Notes under the pieces: generated by a model
Databases searched by the model: none
Seen by the model: only the letters and a program-made list of their open reading frames with translations
What the model was told of the DNA's origin: nothing
Made by a program: the position numbers and the translations under genes
Assembly: GCA_900318855.1 (NCBI GenBank)
Contig: ONMG01000064.1
Coordinates: forward strand, 1 to 15,368
From: an uncultured Prevotella sp.
Lineage (GTDB): Bacteria; Bacteroidota; Bacteroidia; Bacteroidales; Bacteroidaceae
DNA length: 15,368 nt
Direction: 5' to 3'
Shown here: positions 13,912 to 15,368 of the stretch, in pieces
Layout of the letters: the number at the start of each line of letters is the position of its first letter
How positions within the stretch are numbered: the stretch's first letter is position 1

Positions 13912-15015
13912 TCACGCTTTACCCTTAACATTCTGACTAAGCAGTATTTGAACAATACGCTCGGCACTGCGCCCATCCCATCGGTCGGGTATGCCACATT
14001 TCTTCCATTTACCGGAAGCCATACGTGCGACGGCCTCCGAGAGTTTCTCGGCATCTTCACCGACAAGAACATTCGAGCCTACAGTTACTGTTTCTATATG
14101 TTCTGTGTAACTGTTAAGTGTAATACAGGGAACACCGTTGAATGTCGCTTCCTCAGCAACATTCCCACTATCGGTAATAATACCCTTCGCCTCACGGGTG
14201 AGATAGCCAAATTCAAGATAGGGCATGGGCGGCACTACACGAATAGGCGACTGAGGTGGCAATAGCTGAATGACAGTTGCCGCAGCCTTTGACCGCAAGG
14301 GCGCAATGACTGGCACCCCCGCTGCCTCCTCCGTTATGGCAGCAATCATGCTTCTGAGATTTTCAGTGTCGGCAATAAGCTTCTTCCGATTAAGCGTAAA
14401 TACAAGGTATTCCCGTTCTTTCAGACCCAGCTTATCCCATTCTGCAGGCTTCACAAAACGGTTATAATTGAAGCGCAATGTGTCCATTAGTATATTGCCC
14501 ACCATATATATCTTTGATAATTCCGCGCCCTCCCGAGTGGCCGTGCTGTTGCTGCTCGTGCCCGCGGTAAAAAGGTAGTCGGACAAGCCATCGATAACCA
14601 GCCGGTTGATTTCCTTAGGCATGTTGATATCAAAACTCCGAGTGCCGGCCACAAGATGTGCAAGGAGCAGACCTTGCTTCTTAGCCACAATAGCTGCTGC
14701 CATGGTGGACGCCAAATCATCAACAACAATGACGATATCAACAGGATGGGCCTGCAAGAATACTTCGAACCTTGACATCACCTCACCCGTAAGTTCGTTG
14801 AGATTCTCGCAATCGGCACCGAGACAGATGTCAGGATGCCTCAACAAGAGATCATCAAAGAGCGAAGGCTCCAAGGTGGGATCATCGGAGGATCCGGTGA
14901 AAACCAAAAGGCTCGAAATGCCGCAACCCGTTGAGGCTGCCTTTTCAATGGCTCGAACGAGAGGAGCCACCTTAATGAAATTGGGACGTGCGCCCGCTAC
15001 TATACAAACTTTCAT
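13912..15015 (-). CDS. UDP-GlcNAc 2-epimerase-like protein with altered active site
   Basis: 367 aa from the start at 15015 (MKVCIVAGARPNFIKVAPLV); the frame extends upstream, but only this Met fits the family and follows the promoter. It has the GT-B-like epimerase_2 fold landmarks: GARPNFIKVAPLV, SFDINMPKEINRL (Glu135), DTENLRSM and TDSGNVAEEA (281-290). The family interconverts UDP-GlcNAc and UDP-ManNAc for surface polysaccharides. Compared with the WecB motifs, several key positions differ: HGDT reads VDDL, HVEAGLR reads HLVAGTR (Glu to Val122), the His of THRREN reads TLNRKK (Asn209), and TERPE reads TEHIE. It may therefore act on another sugar nucleotide or be catalytically inactive. 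No polysaccharide genes are next to it in the window. Confidence 0.8.
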   Translation of the reverse strand: MKVCIVAGARPNFIKVAPLVRAIEKAASTGCGISSLLVFTGSSDDPTLEPSLFDDLLLRHPDICLGADCENLNELTGEVMSRFEVFLQAHPVDIVIVVDDLASTMAAAIVAKKQGLLLAHLVAGTRSFDINMPKEINRLVIDGLSDYLFTAGTSSNSTATREGAELSKIYMVGNILMDTLRFNYNRFVKPAEWDKLGLKEREYLVFTLNRKKLIADTENLRSMIAAITEEAAGVPVIAPLRSKAAATVIQLLPPQSPIRVVPPMPYLEFGYLTREAKGIITDSGNVAEEATFNGVPCITLNSYTEHIETVTVGSNVLVGEDAEKLSEAVARMASGKWKKCGIPDRWDGRSAERIVQILLSQNVKGKA

Positions 15016-15031
15016 GATGCCAATGTTTCTG

Positions 15032-15039
15032 CAAATATA
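15032..15039 (-). promoter_or_regulatory. -7 promoter element of the epimerase-like gene
   Basis: On the minus strand TATATTTG (15039-15032) matches TAnnTTTG and lies 16 bases before the ATG at 15015. The -33 region has only a TTTC-like sequence at about 20 bp. It supports the start at 15015 rather than the longer frame to 15132. Confidence 0.55.
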
Positions 15040-15185
15040 ATGCTTTTTTCCCACAGGTGAAAGGATATTGCCGATATTTTTCACCATGCACATTCTGGAA
15101 TCAGAAGCAACAAAAAGAGGCACTACACACACGCCTGCATCAAGGTAATTCCTTTGTTACTCTCTCATAGATTGCTTTCTTGCCC

Positions 15186-15197
15186 TGATAGCTATCA
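15186..15197. repeat. 12-bp perfect palindrome
   Basis: TGATAGCTATCA is a perfect palindrome placed 5 bases after the stop of the partial gene at the right edge. It may be a protein site or part of a transcript end; no U-run follows. It lies within the gene-free 15040-15202 stretch, in which I see nothing else. Confidence 0.4.
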
Positions 15198-15202
15198 TAT
15201 CC

Positions 15203-15368
15203 CTAAAGTCGCTCTACCTCTTCTTCTGACAACCCTGTAATCTTGGCAATAAGGTCTTTGGCTATGCCGGCCATTTTCATCGCTTTTGCGTGATTGAGTG
15301 TTGCATCCCGTATTCCTTCCTCCCTGCCTTCTTTTCTACCTTCCTCTTTCGCTGTGTCCATGCCGTTC
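15203..15368 (-). CDS. C-terminal tail of a PD-(D/E)XK/Rpn-type transposase-family protein (partial)
   Basis: Only the last 54 residues are present; the gene enters from the right edge. It has a charged coil with repeated EEGRKEGREEG units followed by LNHAKAMKMAGIAKDLIAKI and ends TGLSEEEVERL. This tail (Glu/Gly/Arg repeats, then a short helical hairpin and a GLS-x-EE-(V/I) ending) is typical of the Rpn/PD-(D/E)XK nuclease family transposase group, common in Bacteroidota. The catalytic domain lies outside the window, so intactness cannot be judged. This family is often multi-copy and associated with recombination. Confidence 0.7.
   Translation of the reverse strand, partial: NGMDTAKEEGRKEGREEGIRDATLNHAKAMKMAGIAKDLIAKITGLSEEEVERL

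Noticed and set aside
15016..15132. 39-residue N-terminal extension of the epimerase-like protein
   Set aside because: The -7 box at 15032-15039 falls within it, and the family's N-terminus (KVCIVAGARPNF) starts at 15015.

Overview
The window looks like chromosomal DNA of a Bacteroidota member, most likely Bacteroidales near Prevotella; species cannot be told. The reasons are repeated promoters of the Bacteroidota type (-7 box TAnnTTTG, several with TTTG 19-20 bp upstream), start sites without strong Shine-Dalgarno sequences, a DAHP synthase with a C-terminal chorismate mutase (an architecture known from Porphyromonas/Bacteroides relatives), and several secreted proteins of Bacteroidales style. 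No rRNA, tRNA, CRISPR array or complete mobile element was seen.

Layout. 1-243: tail region of the aromatic operon, then a promoter and the first codons of a gene that leaves the window. 244-4378 (minus strand): one operon for phenylalanine and tyrosine, in transcription order promoter, leader peptide, terminator, pheA, aminotransferase, DAHP synthase-chorismate mutase, tyrA. 4385-4807: gene-free DNA with an inverted repeat and a 22-bp-period tandem repeat. 4808-6347 (minus): a TPR protein and a small secreted protein sharing a promoter. 6387-7339 (plus): a secreted protein, probably an outer-membrane beta-barrel, with its own promoter and terminator. 7410-9576 (plus): copper chaperone copZ and copper pump copA. 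9610-12769 (minus): alpha-L-rhamnosidase-like enzyme, SIMPL protein and an HMA-AraC regulator. 12809-13849 (plus): mutY. 13912-15039 (minus): a UDP-GlcNAc 2-epimerase-like protein. 15203-15368: the tail of a PD-(D/E)XK/Rpn-type transposase-family protein.

The most interesting element is the pheA leader at 4158-4378. A 25-codon ORF with 9 aromatic codons (5 Tyr, 3 Phe, 1 Trp) is followed by a hairpin plus U-run. An 8-base segment near the end of the ORF (GAGCGGGA) is perfectly complementary to the 5' arm of that hairpin. This is the layout of classical ribosome-mediated transcription attenuation. It would let charged tRNA-Tyr/Phe levels set expression of the whole branch from DAHP synthase to the Phe and Tyr precursors.

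The second notable point is CopA. It keeps the HMA, A-domain, CPC and P-domain motifs, but about 100 residues between DKTGTLT and GDGIND are absent, which removes the nucleotide-binding domain. The pump, its chaperone and the convergent AraC-type regulator each carry a CxxC metal-binding HMA domain. A third point is that the epimerase-like protein lacks two of the canonical catalytic residues of WecB-type enzymes.
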